In this document: positions 1 to 8,124 of the stretch, piece by piece | How the letters are laid out: every line of letters starts with the position of its first letter | How positions within the stretch are numbered: the first letter of the stretch is position 1 | From: Chitinophagales bacterium | Lineage (GTDB): Bacteria > Bacteroidota > Bacteroidia > Chitinophagales > Chitinophagaceae | Length of the DNA stretch: 64,000 nucleotides | Assembly: GCA_017303415.1 (NCBI GenBank) | Contig: JAFLBJ010000001.1 | Coordinates: forward strand, 186,001-250,000 | Direction: 5' to 3' | Translations under genes and position numbers: made by a program | The notes under the pieces: model-generated | What the model saw: the letters and a program-made list of their open reading frames with translations, nothing else | The model's database searches: none | Told to the model about the DNA's origin: nothing

Positions 1-2000
1 TAACGATAACGTTCCTGGGCGGCTCCCGCAGGGAACTCCTGGTTACCTGTCATACCCCAACCTGCCCGAAGCTTCAGGTTCTTGATGAATGAATTGCCCG
101 CCAGGAAGTCTTCATTCGACATTACCCAGGCTGCAGCAAAGGAGGGGAAATATCCATACTTGTTGTTCTCCCCGAACTTACTTGATCCGTCGGCCCGGAA
201 GGAGGCAGTCAGCAAATACTTGTCTTTGTAGTTAATGTTGGCCCGAACAAAATACGATTGCAGATCTGTGATGGGATCCGCATACGAGAACGGACGCAAA
301 GAAGTAATGGTAGAACCCTGGAAATAATTGGTGTAAGGAATGGAGTTACTGGTAAAATCACGACCAGAGATTCCGAATCCTTTATTCTTGAATCGCATAA
401 ACTCATAACCCAGGGTGGCACCCAGGGTAAGGTCCTTGCTCAATTCTTTGTTATAGTTCAATACGTGTGTGAGCTGTTGTGTGGTCAATTCGGAATTAGT
501 AAGGAAAGCAAAACCTCTTCCGTAAATGTCCTGCAGATTCATGAGACTGGAAATCTGGCTGCGGCGAATACCATTGCCATAGTTTATACTCAGCGTCATG
601 CGGTACTCCAGGTCGTTGGAGAACTTGTAATATGGAGACAGGCTGGCGAGCACATTGGTCGTTTTGGCCTGATCATCATAATACTCAGAAAGTGCCAGCG
701 GATTCTTATCCTGATCGCCAATTCCAATGGTAGAAGTTGGGAACTGGAAGAAAGTTCCATCAGCGTTACGCAGTGCCTTAGTGGGGTTCCACTGAAGGGC
801 CATACCGATCAAACTACCCTGAGAACCGGCGTTATTAGAGATCGGGGCAATTTGCTCATCGGTTTGAGAAGCGATGATATTGAAATCCAATCCAAGCTTT
901 TTGCTGTCCAGAAATTTAAGGGCTCCGGAAAGATTGGCTGTATAACGCTTCAGACCGGATTTACGAACAACACCTTCCTGATTTAAATAACCAAAAGAAG
1001 TACGCATTCTCGCGTTATCTGTACCACCACTCAATGAAACATTGTAATTCTGATAAATACCCTGTTGAGTTACCTCGTCAAATGCATCAACGGAGGATCC
1101 GCCATCCACTCCTGTACCGGTAATGGCATAATCGGATAATGCCTTGCGATAGGTGGCCGCATCCAGCACTTCCAGCTTTTTCATCACAGAGCTGATACCA
1201 AAAGAAGAAGAAACTTCCACACGGGCCGCTCCCGATTGACCACGTTTGGTAGTGATCAAAACCACCCCGTTGGCACCACGGGAACCATAAATCGCCGTAG
1301 CCGATGCATCTTTCAATACATCAATACTGGCAATGTCATTCGGGTTAATGTAATTGAGTGGGTTGCCGTCTGGAGAAGCTCCAAAACCACCATCCACTGC
1401 ACCCGGACGAGCAGAACGACCATCCAGAGGTACGCCATCCACCACATAAAGAGGTTGGTTACCGGTACGGATCGAGGCGTTACCACGAATACGTACTGAT
1501 GTAGCGCCCCCAGGCTGTCCACTGTTGTTGACAATCTGTACACCCGCTACTTTACCCTGGATCAATTGATCCGCAGAAACCTGAATACCCTGGTTGAAGT
1601 CTTTTGCCTTAACGGAAGAGACAGCACCAGTGAGATCCTTCTTTCGTGCTGTACCATAACCTACCACAATGATTTCATTCAAATCATTGATCGTGGATTC
1701 AAGAACAACCGTAACAGATGTTTTACCGGCTATATCCACTTCCTGAGAATTAAATCCCACCGAAGTAATCACCAGTTTCGTGGCATTGCCAACATTCAGG
1801 CTGAATTCACCCTGATTGTTTGTAGAGGTACCCGCATTGGTGCCTTTGGCTACCACGCTGGCTCCTGCAATCGCATTGCCACTTTTTGCATCTGTAACTT
1901 TACCTGTGATTGTTTTGTCTTGCGCCTGAATGGCCAAAGACAGCAGCAAAAAAGAAAGGAGCAGGGGAATCCCCTGAAGTTTTTTGACAAGCATAAGCAT
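1..2000 (-). CDS. SusC/RagA-family TonB-linked outer membrane transporter, 3' end cut by window
   Basis: This is the first 666 codons of a SusC-type transporter; the frame is open to base 1, so most of the beta barrel lies outside. The ATG at 2000 starts MLMLVKK; a second ATG at 1994 is equally possible. A signal peptide ends near AIQAQ, followed by a carboxypeptidase-D-like regulatory domain (about residues 28-105) and a plug domain with VVGYGTARKKDLTGAV and DVLKDASATAIYGSRGANGV. The family imports oligosaccharides across the outer membrane with a SusD lid lipoprotein, energised by TonB. It is a paralogue of the complete SusC at 8125-11163 and lies divergent from the LacI regulator, so control by that regulator is likely. 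The substrate is inferred as a starch-derived glucan from the neighbours. Confidence 0.93.
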   Translation of the reverse strand, partial: MLMLVKKLQGIPLLLSFLLLSLAIQAQDKTITGKVTDAKSGNAIAGASVVAKGTNAGTSTNNQGEFSLNVGNATKLVITSVGFNSQEVDIAGKTSVTVVLESTINDLNEIIVVGYGTARKKDLTGAVSSVKAKDFNQGIQVSADQLIQGKVAGVQIVNNSGQPGGATSVRIRGNASIRTGNQPLYVVDGVPLDGRSARPGAVDGGFGASPDGNPLNYINPNDIASIDVLKDASATAIYGSRGANGVVLITTKRGQSGAARVEVSSSFGISSVMKKLEVLDAATYRKALSDYAITGTGVDGGSSVDAFDEVTQQGIYQNYNVSLSGGTDNARMRTSFGYLNQEGVVRKSGLKRYTANLSGALKFLDSKKLGLDFNIIASQTDEQIAPISNNAGSQGSLIGMALQWNPTKALRNADGTFFQFPTSTIGIGDQDKNPLALSEYYDDQAKTTNVLASLSPYYKFSNDLEYRMTLSINYGNGIRRSQISSLMNLQDIYGRGFAFLTNSELTTQQLTHVLNYNKELSKDLTLGATLGYEFMRFKNKGFGISGRDFTSNSIPYTNYFQGSTITSLRPFSYADPITDLQSYFVRANINYKDKYLLTASFRADGSSKFGENNKYGYFPSFAAAWVMSNEDFLAGNSFIKNLKLRAGWGMTGNQEFPAGAAQERYR

Positions 2001-2203
2001 TAGATAAGTGTGTTTACAATTAAATACCTTCCAGTATGTACAAGCGACACAAATATTTAAACATTTTTATGAAAATCAAAAAAATGTTAAAGTTTTCAAA
2101 TGACGCTAAAACCGTCACTTTCAACTGCCTATCGGTCACTAATACTATTGTAAGATATATAGAAAGGGTACATTTCGGACACCTTCGCTGCTTATAGAAC
2201 CTT

Positions 2204-2240
2204 GCAAAGCGTTGCGAAATTGATTGCGAAAACGTTTGCG
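2204..2240. promoter_or_regulatory. Two LacI-type operator-like palindromes upstream of susC
   Basis: GCAAAGCGTTGC at 2204-2215 and CGAAAACGTTTGCG at 2227-2240 are imperfect palindromes of the class bound by LacI-family proteins (a GCAAAC-like half site around a central CG). They lie about 205-240 bp upstream of the partial susC and share half sites with the larger palindrome at 2410-2445. The rest of the 489-bp gap (2001-2489) is AT-rich leader with no convincing gene. Binding by the adjacent LacI protein is inference. Confidence 0.5.
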
Positions 2241-2283
2241 GGGGAAAACTTATATAAAAAAATTTAGGGGTGTTGGGGTTCTG

Positions 2284-2318
2284 CAAACAGAAAGGCCCTC
2301 CGGGGAACCGAAAGGCCT
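2284..2318 (-). terminator. Intrinsic-terminator-like hairpin in the susC/lacI intergenic region
   Basis: On the minus strand an 11-bp stem (including G-U pairs) with loop TTCC spans 2318-2293 and is followed by TTTCTGTTT. The stem has the same AGGCC...GGAGGGCCT layout as the asd attenuator. On the plus strand it is followed by GCTTTT, so it could work both ways. No gene upstream on the minus strand would need a terminator, so premature termination of the susC leader or insulation of divergent transcription are the likely roles. Confidence 0.5.
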
Positions 2319-2329
2319 GCTTTTAAATC

Positions 2330-2353
2330 TAAAAACTGCCTGCAAGAGGCAGT
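2330..2353 (-). terminator. Second terminator-like hairpin, minus strand
   Basis: ACTGCCT and AGGCAGT (2335-2353) form a perfect 7-bp stem with a 5-base loop. Read on the minus strand it is followed directly by TTTTTAG. It lies about 15 bp from the neighbouring hairpin and points towards the partial susC. Confidence 0.45.
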
Positions 2354-2409
2354 GATACAAATTTAACCAAAATACATGCTTACGTTTTGTTAATAGTTGG
2401 CATTCAGCC

Positions 2410-2445
2410 GCAAAGGATTGCGCAAATGTTTGCGAAATCCTTTGC
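2410..2445. promoter_or_regulatory. 36-bp near-perfect palindrome, candidate LacI operator
   Basis: Positions 2410-2445 form a palindrome in which 16 of 18 base pairs match; the centre is CGCAAATGTTTGCG (2421-2434) and the ends are GCAAAGGATT and AAATCCTTTGC. It lies 45 bp before the lacI start codon, in the divergent promoter region. The nested GCAAA/TTTGC half sites could seat more than one dimer. Autoregulation of lacI plus control of susC is the simplest reading. Confidence 0.6.
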
Positions 2446-2489
2446 AGGGTAGAAAAAAAATGCAGTAAATTAGATTACCAATTCTTGCC

Positions 2490-3485
2490 ATGCATACGAA
2501 GATCACACTCAAGGATATCTCCAGGAATCTCAACATCAGCATTTCCACGGTTTCCCGCGCCCTGAAGGGACATCCGGATATATCGGAGGAAACCCGCGAA
2601 AAGGTGATGCGCCTGGCCTCGATGATGGAGTATGAGCCAAATACCTATGCAATCAGCCTAAGAACCAACCGCAGCAACATATTCGGGGTGATCGTTCCCG
2701 AAATATCCAATTACTTCTACCACTCTTTCATTTCGGCCCTGGAGGAAGAAAGCCGCAAGATCGGCTACTCCCTGCTGATCCTTCAGTCGGGCAATGACCC
2801 GGTTCAGGAAGCCGAGAATATCAAGCTTTGCCGGTTGAACCGGGTGGCAGGTGTCTTTATATCTGTAGCAGTCAGTTCGCCGGATATCAGCAAGTACCAA
2901 AAACTGGAAGAGACCAATGTACCCGTGATCTTTTTTGATAAGGTCCCGGCGGTGGACGCATGTAACAAAGTTTGCCTGGCGGATGAGGAAGCAGCCTCTC
3001 TCGCAGCCAGCCATCTGCTCCAAAAGGGAAAGAAAAACATACTTGCGCTGTTTGGAAGCACAAGTATCTCAATTACCCCCAAAAGAAAGGATGCTTTTCT
3101 CAAAACAATCGGATCAGCTTCTGATATCAAGGTGCGATCCTTTCACGCCACCACAAGTGAAGAGGCCCGTGACATTACCTATGAGGTACTCTCCTCTCAT
3201 GACCGGCCCGATGCACTTTTTACCATGAGCGATGAGATTCTCACCGGCAGCATGAAAGCCATCCAGCAACTGGGAATCCGTATTCCGGAAGAAACAGGTG
3301 TTATCTCTATCTCTAACGACGATTTCATCCCACATCTATACGAGCCCGAGATCACATATATCGAAACCAGTGGTTATAAACTGGGCAAACTGGCCTTTCA
3401 ACGAATCAGTGATTATATGGCTGGCAAAAAATTCTACCGCGAAATGATGCTTCCTGCCAGATTGGTAGAAGGCAGATCATTATAA
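2490..3485 (+). CDS. LacI-family transcriptional regulator
   Basis: A 331-residue protein of typical LacI/GalR length. Residues about 4-50 hold the helix-turn-helix and hinge (ITLKDISRNLNISISTVSRA, then RLASMMEYEPN), followed by a periplasmic-binding-protein-like effector domain (GVIVPEISNYFYHSF to the C terminus). The start ATG at 2490 places the HTH at the usual N-terminal position. It is divergent from a susC and convergent with a complete sus operon, so it probably senses a sugar released from starch or a related glucan and represses or activates these genes. Palindromes typical of this family lie in its own promoter. The effector cannot be read from sequence. Confidence 0.95.
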   Translation: MHTKITLKDISRNLNISISTVSRALKGHPDISEETREKVMRLASMMEYEPNTYAISLRTNRSNIFGVIVPEISNYFYHSFISALEEESRKIGYSLLILQSGNDPVQEAENIKLCRLNRVAGVFISVAVSSPDISKYQKLEETNVPVIFFDKVPAVDACNKVCLADEEAASLAASHLLQKGKKNILALFGSTSISITPKRKDAFLKTIGSASDIKVRSFHATTSEEARDITYEVLSSHDRPDALFTMSDEILTGSMKAIQQLGIRIPEETGVISISNDDFIPHLYEPEITYIETSGYKLGKLAFQRISDYMAGKKFYREMMLPARLVEGRSL

Positions 3486-3507
3486 GCTATTAGCCTATTG
3501 TTCCTCA

Positions 3508-3550
3508 TAAAAAAGAAGAGGGCCCAGCTCCTTCTTTCCAGGCCCCCTTC
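3508..3550 (-). terminator. Minus-strand terminator-like hairpin beyond the sus operon
   Basis: GAAGAGGGCC (3515-3524) pairs with GGCCCCCTTC (3541-3550) with one mismatch; on the minus strand it is followed by TTCTTTTTTA. It sits just after the lacI stop and would block read-through from the sus operon into lacI antisense. The rest of the 374-bp gap 3486-3859 holds the operon terminator at 3774-3803 and no gene. Confidence 0.5.
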
Positions 3551-3773
3551 CGATGGATACAAATGGACACGAGGTCCGCATGCATTCAGGGAACGGTTTC
3601 ATAAGATAAGGTTTCTTGGATTGGACTTCCTGCACTAACAAACTTACCAGTGATTTCCCTGAAGACTACGTGTGTAGCTCCAATACAAATGTCCCATTAG
3701 ATTGTATCGGTTGTGTAAAAATGTCCCCGGCATTTGAGGGGATTATCACCATAAAAAAATGAGGATTTCACCG

Positions 3774-3803
3774 CAAAAAAAGAACCGCCTGGAAAGGCGG
3801 TTC
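3774..3803 (-). terminator. Terminator of the susCDEF operon
   Basis: GAACCGCC / GGCGGTTC form a perfect 8-bp stem at 3782-3803 with a 6-base loop, followed on the minus strand by seven or more T (3774-3781). It lies 57 bp beyond the susF-like stop codon and is a textbook intrinsic terminator for the operon. Confidence 0.85.
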
Positions 3804-3859
3804 GCGCTAAACGAAAGCTTGCTTTATGTATCGTAAGATCTTTGCTCGGATCTGTTCAG

Positions 3860-5623
3860 TTAAATTGAAATGGTCACGGTTTGTGCTTTCTCATCCAACA
3901 GGATGGTATAGGTACCATCAGCTGCAGGCGTTTTGAAATTATCTCCACCTTCCCATTTGATTTTGCGGGCTACACCAGTTGCAGTACTTCCGCCACTGTT
4001 ATCTTCATAGTCAAAGGCACCCCAGGCATTACCGGCGAGGAATTTGATATCCTTGCCGCCCACCAGGGCCAGTGTGATCTGCCATTGGCCATTGCCCAGG
4101 TAGGTCATTTGGGGGCTGGCTCCGGGATCCCAGGCGTTTACACCAGAGATACCATCACCTACCACACGCATTTCCGTTGCGGGAGAAAACTCATACTTGA
4201 TATTATCCCTGTCACGGCCATCCCACATTACGCGGTAACGACCGGCTGAAGGCATATTGGGGAAATTTCCACCATTTACTTCCATGGTGCTTCCACTTCC
4301 ACCACTGGAACCATAGCTGCGGGTATTGGTCACGGTCAGGTCACCGCTATTCCACTCATTATTATCAATCAATTTCCAACCATCTACAGTGAAATCGGTC
4401 AACCCAACAAACAGGTTAGGTGCAGCCAATCCCATCGCACGTAAAGGGAATACGCTGGGAGGATCCCAGCCAGAAGGAGTACCACCTCCAACAAAGCCCA
4501 TACGGCCTTCGCGGATGTCATACTGTAATCCGGTACGGTCAATGGAAATCCGGTAATAACCGGCTGTGCTTACGGTGAAATTTGCTCCATTGTTTGCCAG
4601 CACACCACCGGTACCGCCATAGTTCACATCCCAACTGCGGCCCTGTGTTACTTTGAACTCAGCACCGGCAGGAAGATAGATATAGATGTAATACAGTTTG
4701 TTCAAAGCACCTGTGCGGTTATCACGGATCAGCTCGGGAGCAGTTCCGGGATCCCAGTCATTACCATTACCAGTAGCACCTTGGTAACCACCAGGCAGAT
4801 ACAGCCGAACGATGCTTTCATAACTATTGATGGTTACAGAAACCACATTGGAGAAAGAGGTAGAACCGGAAGCGGTAACCGCTTTGATGCGGTATTCGAT
4901 CTTTCCTTGTGTACCACCAACTACACCGCAGCTCAGGGCAGTTTGGTTCATTTCACCTTCATTCAGTGCTTTGGTCAACACCCCGGTTCCAACAGGAATC
5001 TCATTGATGGTGGCAAAGTTCTTACCCGAAGAGTCATACTGCAAAGTATAAGTAACTGTTCCGGTGTATTTTTTAAAGGCTTCGGTCCAGCTAAAGGTAT
5101 TCGAAGGCTGACCGGCAGTGGCCAGTGTTCCGGTCACGGTAGTCTTCTCGGTAGAAAGCACAGCGGGATCGGCAAATGGTTTGGCCGAAATCGTGAGCAC
5201 ATTCGACAGGTAGCGTTCATTGTTATTACCGTAGGAAGAGATCACACGTACATCCACATTGGATGCTACACCGGCGGTCAGACCCAGGTTCAATAACATG
5301 TTATTGAGTTCGCGACCTGTGATGGAGGAAGCCAGGCTTCCAGTCACAGTTTTGGTCACCTTCGTGGCAAAGTTGTTGCCGGCAGGTGTCATCTCAATGA
5401 TGAATTTATACAAACTGGTATCCTGTCCATACTGAGGGTTGGTCCAGGAGAATGACAATACGTTGGCAACACTATCCGCCAAAGCAGGCGCTACGGTCGC
5501 CGTCGAAGAAGTCAGGGTGACTGCCGTTCCCTTCTCATAGAAAGGCAGTTCATCCACCTTGTCGCAGGCGTTGAAAAGAAACGCCGTGAGCGCAAGTAAT
5601 GATAAGCTGAGCAATTTTTTCAT
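3860..5623 (-). CDS. SusF/SusE-type starch-binding outer membrane lipoprotein (large)
   Basis: A 587-residue lipoprotein; the signal peptide ends in a lipobox with Cys20 (FLFNAC). Two Ig-like SusE-type domains follow (about residues 35-275, with the repeated pattern FSWTNPQYGQDTSLYKF then FSWTEAFKKYTGTVTY). From about residue 275 there are several aromatic-rich modules (LYLPGGYQGATGNGNDWDPG, GVNAWDPGASPQMTYLGNG) that resemble the SusE/SusF starch-binding modules. It is the last gene of susC-susD-susE-susF, 21 bp after the smaller SusE-like gene. Family proteins sit on the cell surface and hold glucan chains; they do not cleave them. It is longer than typical SusF because of an extra module. 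Confidence 0.85.
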   Translation of the reverse strand: MKKLLSLSLLALTAFLFNACDKVDELPFYEKGTAVTLTSSTATVAPALADSVANVLSFSWTNPQYGQDTSLYKFIIEMTPAGNNFATKVTKTVTGSLASSITGRELNNMLLNLGLTAGVASNVDVRVISSYGNNNERYLSNVLTISAKPFADPAVLSTEKTTVTGTLATAGQPSNTFSWTEAFKKYTGTVTYTLQYDSSGKNFATINEIPVGTGVLTKALNEGEMNQTALSCGVVGGTQGKIEYRIKAVTASGSTSFSNVVSVTINSYESIVRLYLPGGYQGATGNGNDWDPGTAPELIRDNRTGALNKLYYIYIYLPAGAEFKVTQGRSWDVNYGGTGGVLANNGANFTVSTAGYYRISIDRTGLQYDIREGRMGFVGGGTPSGWDPPSVFPLRAMGLAAPNLFVGLTDFTVDGWKLIDNNEWNSGDLTVTNTRSYGSSGGSGSTMEVNGGNFPNMPSAGRYRVMWDGRDRDNIKYEFSPATEMRVVGDGISGVNAWDPGASPQMTYLGNGQWQITLALVGGKDIKFLAGNAWGAFDYEDNSGGSTATGVARKIKWEGGDNFKTPAADGTYTILLDEKAQTVTISI

Positions 5624-5644
5624 ACTATAGTTATTAAGGATGAA

Positions 5645-6466
5645 TTATTGTTTGACGACCGAATATTTACCGGTTTTGAAATTAAGCGTGATCTTATAAG
5701 TACCGGCCACAGAAGGTGTGGGAATGGCATCCGGATCGCTACCACCACCCATGTTGTAGCCAATATCTCCACCCGTAGCACTGCTGCCGCCATACTGAGG
5801 CTGCCAGGCACCGAGCGTGGATAAGAACTTATACTGACCTCCGGAGGCCAATGCTACCGTAATGTTGTACTCGGTATTGCTCACCTTTACACATTTCTGT
5901 GCCAGGGGAGGACTGTTGGTCCAATCACTAGGCATGGCGCTACCCGTGATATACAATTCTCCTGTGGGAGGAATGGGTGTAACCACATCGAGATAGGGGG
6001 TGATGATCACCTGAATCACATTTGAAAACAGGGGCACCGTATTGTTGGCCAGGGAGGCTTTCAACCGAAACTCGATATTGTGGGGAATATTCTCCAGCAT
6101 TTCCAGCTTGGTCATTACGGCATTCAACTCTTTTACCGTAAAGGAAGTGGTCAATTCACGCGCTACCGATATCTCCTGCATGGTAGGACTGGTGAAATTA
6201 GACCCTGTGGTATCTACCTGTAAAACATATAATACATCTTGTGAGCTGGTACCCGTTGTGAACATATAGTCCGGGTTGGTCCAGCTGAACCGAATGGCCA
6301 GGTTGCTGGCATTGGGTCCCGTAAGCACCATGGCACTGGTGGAAGAAGCCGCCAGCACTGGGGCTGTGCCTCCTTCGAAGTATATCCTGTTCTCGTCTTT
6401 TTTGCAAGAACTGAACAAACCCGCCAGGATGCTTATGAAAAACAGTTTGGAAAGTATTGTTTTCAT
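5645..6466 (-). CDS. SusE-type outer membrane lipoprotein
   Basis: A 273-residue lipoprotein with Cys21 in the lipobox (AGLFSSC). The N-terminal half is one Ig-like SusE domain (FSWTNPDYMFTTGTSSQDVLY, then SFTVKELNAVMTKL), and the C-terminal half (from about residue 165, GELYITGSAMPSDW) is a starch-binding-like module with aromatic residues (GAWQPQYGG). It shares its architecture with the following 587-residue protein but has one Ig domain and one binding module. It lies 38 bp after susD in the operon. The likely role is to capture malto-oligosaccharides at the cell surface. Confidence 0.85.
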   Translation of the reverse strand: MKTILSKLFFISILAGLFSSCKKDENRIYFEGGTAPVLAASSTSAMVLTGPNASNLAIRFSWTNPDYMFTTGTSSQDVLYVLQVDTTGSNFTSPTMQEISVARELTTSFTVKELNAVMTKLEMLENIPHNIEFRLKASLANNTVPLFSNVIQVIITPYLDVVTPIPPTGELYITGSAMPSDWTNSPPLAQKCVKVSNTEYNITVALASGGQYKFLSTLGAWQPQYGGSSATGGDIGYNMGGGSDPDAIPTPSVAGTYKITLNFKTGKYSVVKQ

Positions 6467-6504
6467 AAATTAATTTTTAAATGAGTGGTTTGGCATTTAT
6501 TGAA

Positions 6505-8094
6505 TTAATATCCCGGGTTTTGGACCAGGTTAGTGTTTGATGAAATATCAGCCGAAGGGATCGGATACAGTTTTCTGTAACCATCCACACCGGTACCGCT
6601 TTTTGCACCACCTTTCCAGGGCCAGAGGTAAGTATCCTCGGTGAAACGGTTGTAGCGAACAAGGTCGGTACGACGGAAACCTTCCCAATACAATTCACGT
6701 GCTCTTTCATCGAGAACGAAACTCGGTGTGAGGTCGGTGGTATTGATATTACCGGATGTATTTCCATATGCCCTTGCGCGAAGCAGGTTGATATAGCTAA
6801 CGGCATTGGCTGTGCTTCCACCGCTACCGCCACGGGCAACAGCTTCTGCATAGATCAGGTACATTTCTGCCAGACGGAAGATCGGGAAATCGATATCTAC
6901 CCAGGTAAGGCTGGAACCGGCTACATTGGTACGGGAAACGTTTCTGTACTTGGTAACCGCATAACCATCGGTGAATTGGGTAAGATCATTGATCTCTACG
7001 TTCTGACCGGCTGTAAAGAACTGCGCGCGTTTATCGGTTGTTCCATTTGGATCGGGGAACAAGGCGGGTATATTCTTTGTGGTACGAATACCAGCCCATC
7101 CACCATCCAATCCAAAAACAGAAGCGGTCATGCTACCTCCCACAGATGCGTGGGCCAGGAAGGTGGTACCTCCCCAGTTCTGGGTTTTCAATCCATCATA
7201 GTTGATGGTGAGGATGAACTCACTTGTGTTAAGGTGGTTATCGGCCAGCATCAATTGCTGGTAGTTGGTATGCAGGGTATAACCGGCACCGATCACTTTG
7301 GCAGCATAGGTGATCGCTTCATTCCAACGGGCAATACCTGTGTACACTTCAGCATTCAGGTACACACGGGCGAGCAATGCCCAGGCAGCAGCCTGGTCAG
7401 CACGACCATACTCATTGGTGCGGGCGGCCATCAAAGTATTCTCCAGGTCAAGCAATTCGGAAACGATATAATCATACACCTGGGCACGTGGCTTTTGCGG
7501 AGGCAGGAAAGAACCGAGGGCATCGTTCTCTGTGACAAAGGGAACATTGCCAAACAGGTCCATCACCACCCAATACTGATAGGCGCGGAGGAAACGGGCC
7601 TCTTCACGGAACATCTTGATCTCATCAGCCGCAGCACCTGTGATACCACGGGAAGCCAGTTTATCATCAGCCGACTGACGGATGAAATCATTGCAGAGAG
7701 TGATCTGATAATAGGCACGATAGTACAGACCGGTCAACATGGGGTTGCTGGCGGACCAGTTCATGTTGTGAAAGTCCTGGATACCAGGGTCACCCCAGGA
7801 TACCACAGCTTCATCGGTGCTCAACTCCTGGGCCTTCCAGAAAAGACGGAGAAAGTCAGAAGTACCTTCGTCGATACCCTGAACGTCACCGTTTCCGGCA
7901 GGACCCTGGTTGCCTGTCAGGGCAAACGCGCCATAGATCTTGGCGAAAGCTTGTTTATAACCAGCCGCTGTGGAATAGACATTCTCAGAGGTAATGTCGT
8001 TGGTCGGCAGGATGTCTAACTTCTTCGTACAAGACAACAGGCTGCCTGTCAGAAGAAGCGAGGCGAGTGATATTTTAAAAATGTTCCTTTTCAT
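6505..8094 (-). CDS. SusD/RagB-family surface glycan-binding lipoprotein
   Basis: A 529-residue SusD homologue. I chose the ATG at 8094 (MKRNIFKISLASLL) because it gives a lipoprotein signal with Cys22 (GSLLSC); an upstream in-frame ATG at 8115 would add seven residues that spoil the signal. TPR-like helices (YKQAFAKIYGAFAL, FLRAYQYWVVMDLFGNVPFV) and the C-terminal signature LYWEGFRRTDLVRYNRFTED identify the family. SusD forms the lid over the SusC barrel. It starts 30 bp after the susC stop. Confidence 0.95.
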   Translation of the reverse strand: MKRNIFKISLASLLLTGSLLSCTKKLDILPTNDITSENVYSTAAGYKQAFAKIYGAFALTGNQGPAGNGDVQGIDEGTSDFLRLFWKAQELSTDEAVVSWGDPGIQDFHNMNWSASNPMLTGLYYRAYYQITLCNDFIRQSADDKLASRGITGAAADEIKMFREEARFLRAYQYWVVMDLFGNVPFVTENDALGSFLPPQKPRAQVYDYIVSELLDLENTLMAARTNEYGRADQAAAWALLARVYLNAEVYTGIARWNEAITYAAKVIGAGYTLHTNYQQLMLADNHLNTSEFILTINYDGLKTQNWGGTTFLAHASVGGSMTASVFGLDGGWAGIRTTKNIPALFPDPNGTTDKRAQFFTAGQNVEINDLTQFTDGYAVTKYRNVSRTNVAGSSLTWVDIDFPIFRLAEMYLIYAEAVARGGSGGSTANAVSYINLLRARAYGNTSGNINTTDLTPSFVLDERARELYWEGFRRTDLVRYNRFTEDTYLWPWKGGAKSGTGVDGYRKLYPIPSADISSNTNLVQNPGY

Positions 8095-8124
8095 AAATGC
8101 GTTTTTAAATGGCATGCAAGTAGA

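Noticed and set aside
258-986. Long open frames antisense to both susC genes
   Set aside because: They lie entirely within strong SusC coding sequence on the other strand and have no domain features.
2020-2286. 88-codon minus-strand reading frame in the lacI/susC gap
   Set aside because: It overlaps two palindromic operator sites, has no recognisable domain and an AT-driven composition; more likely leader DNA.
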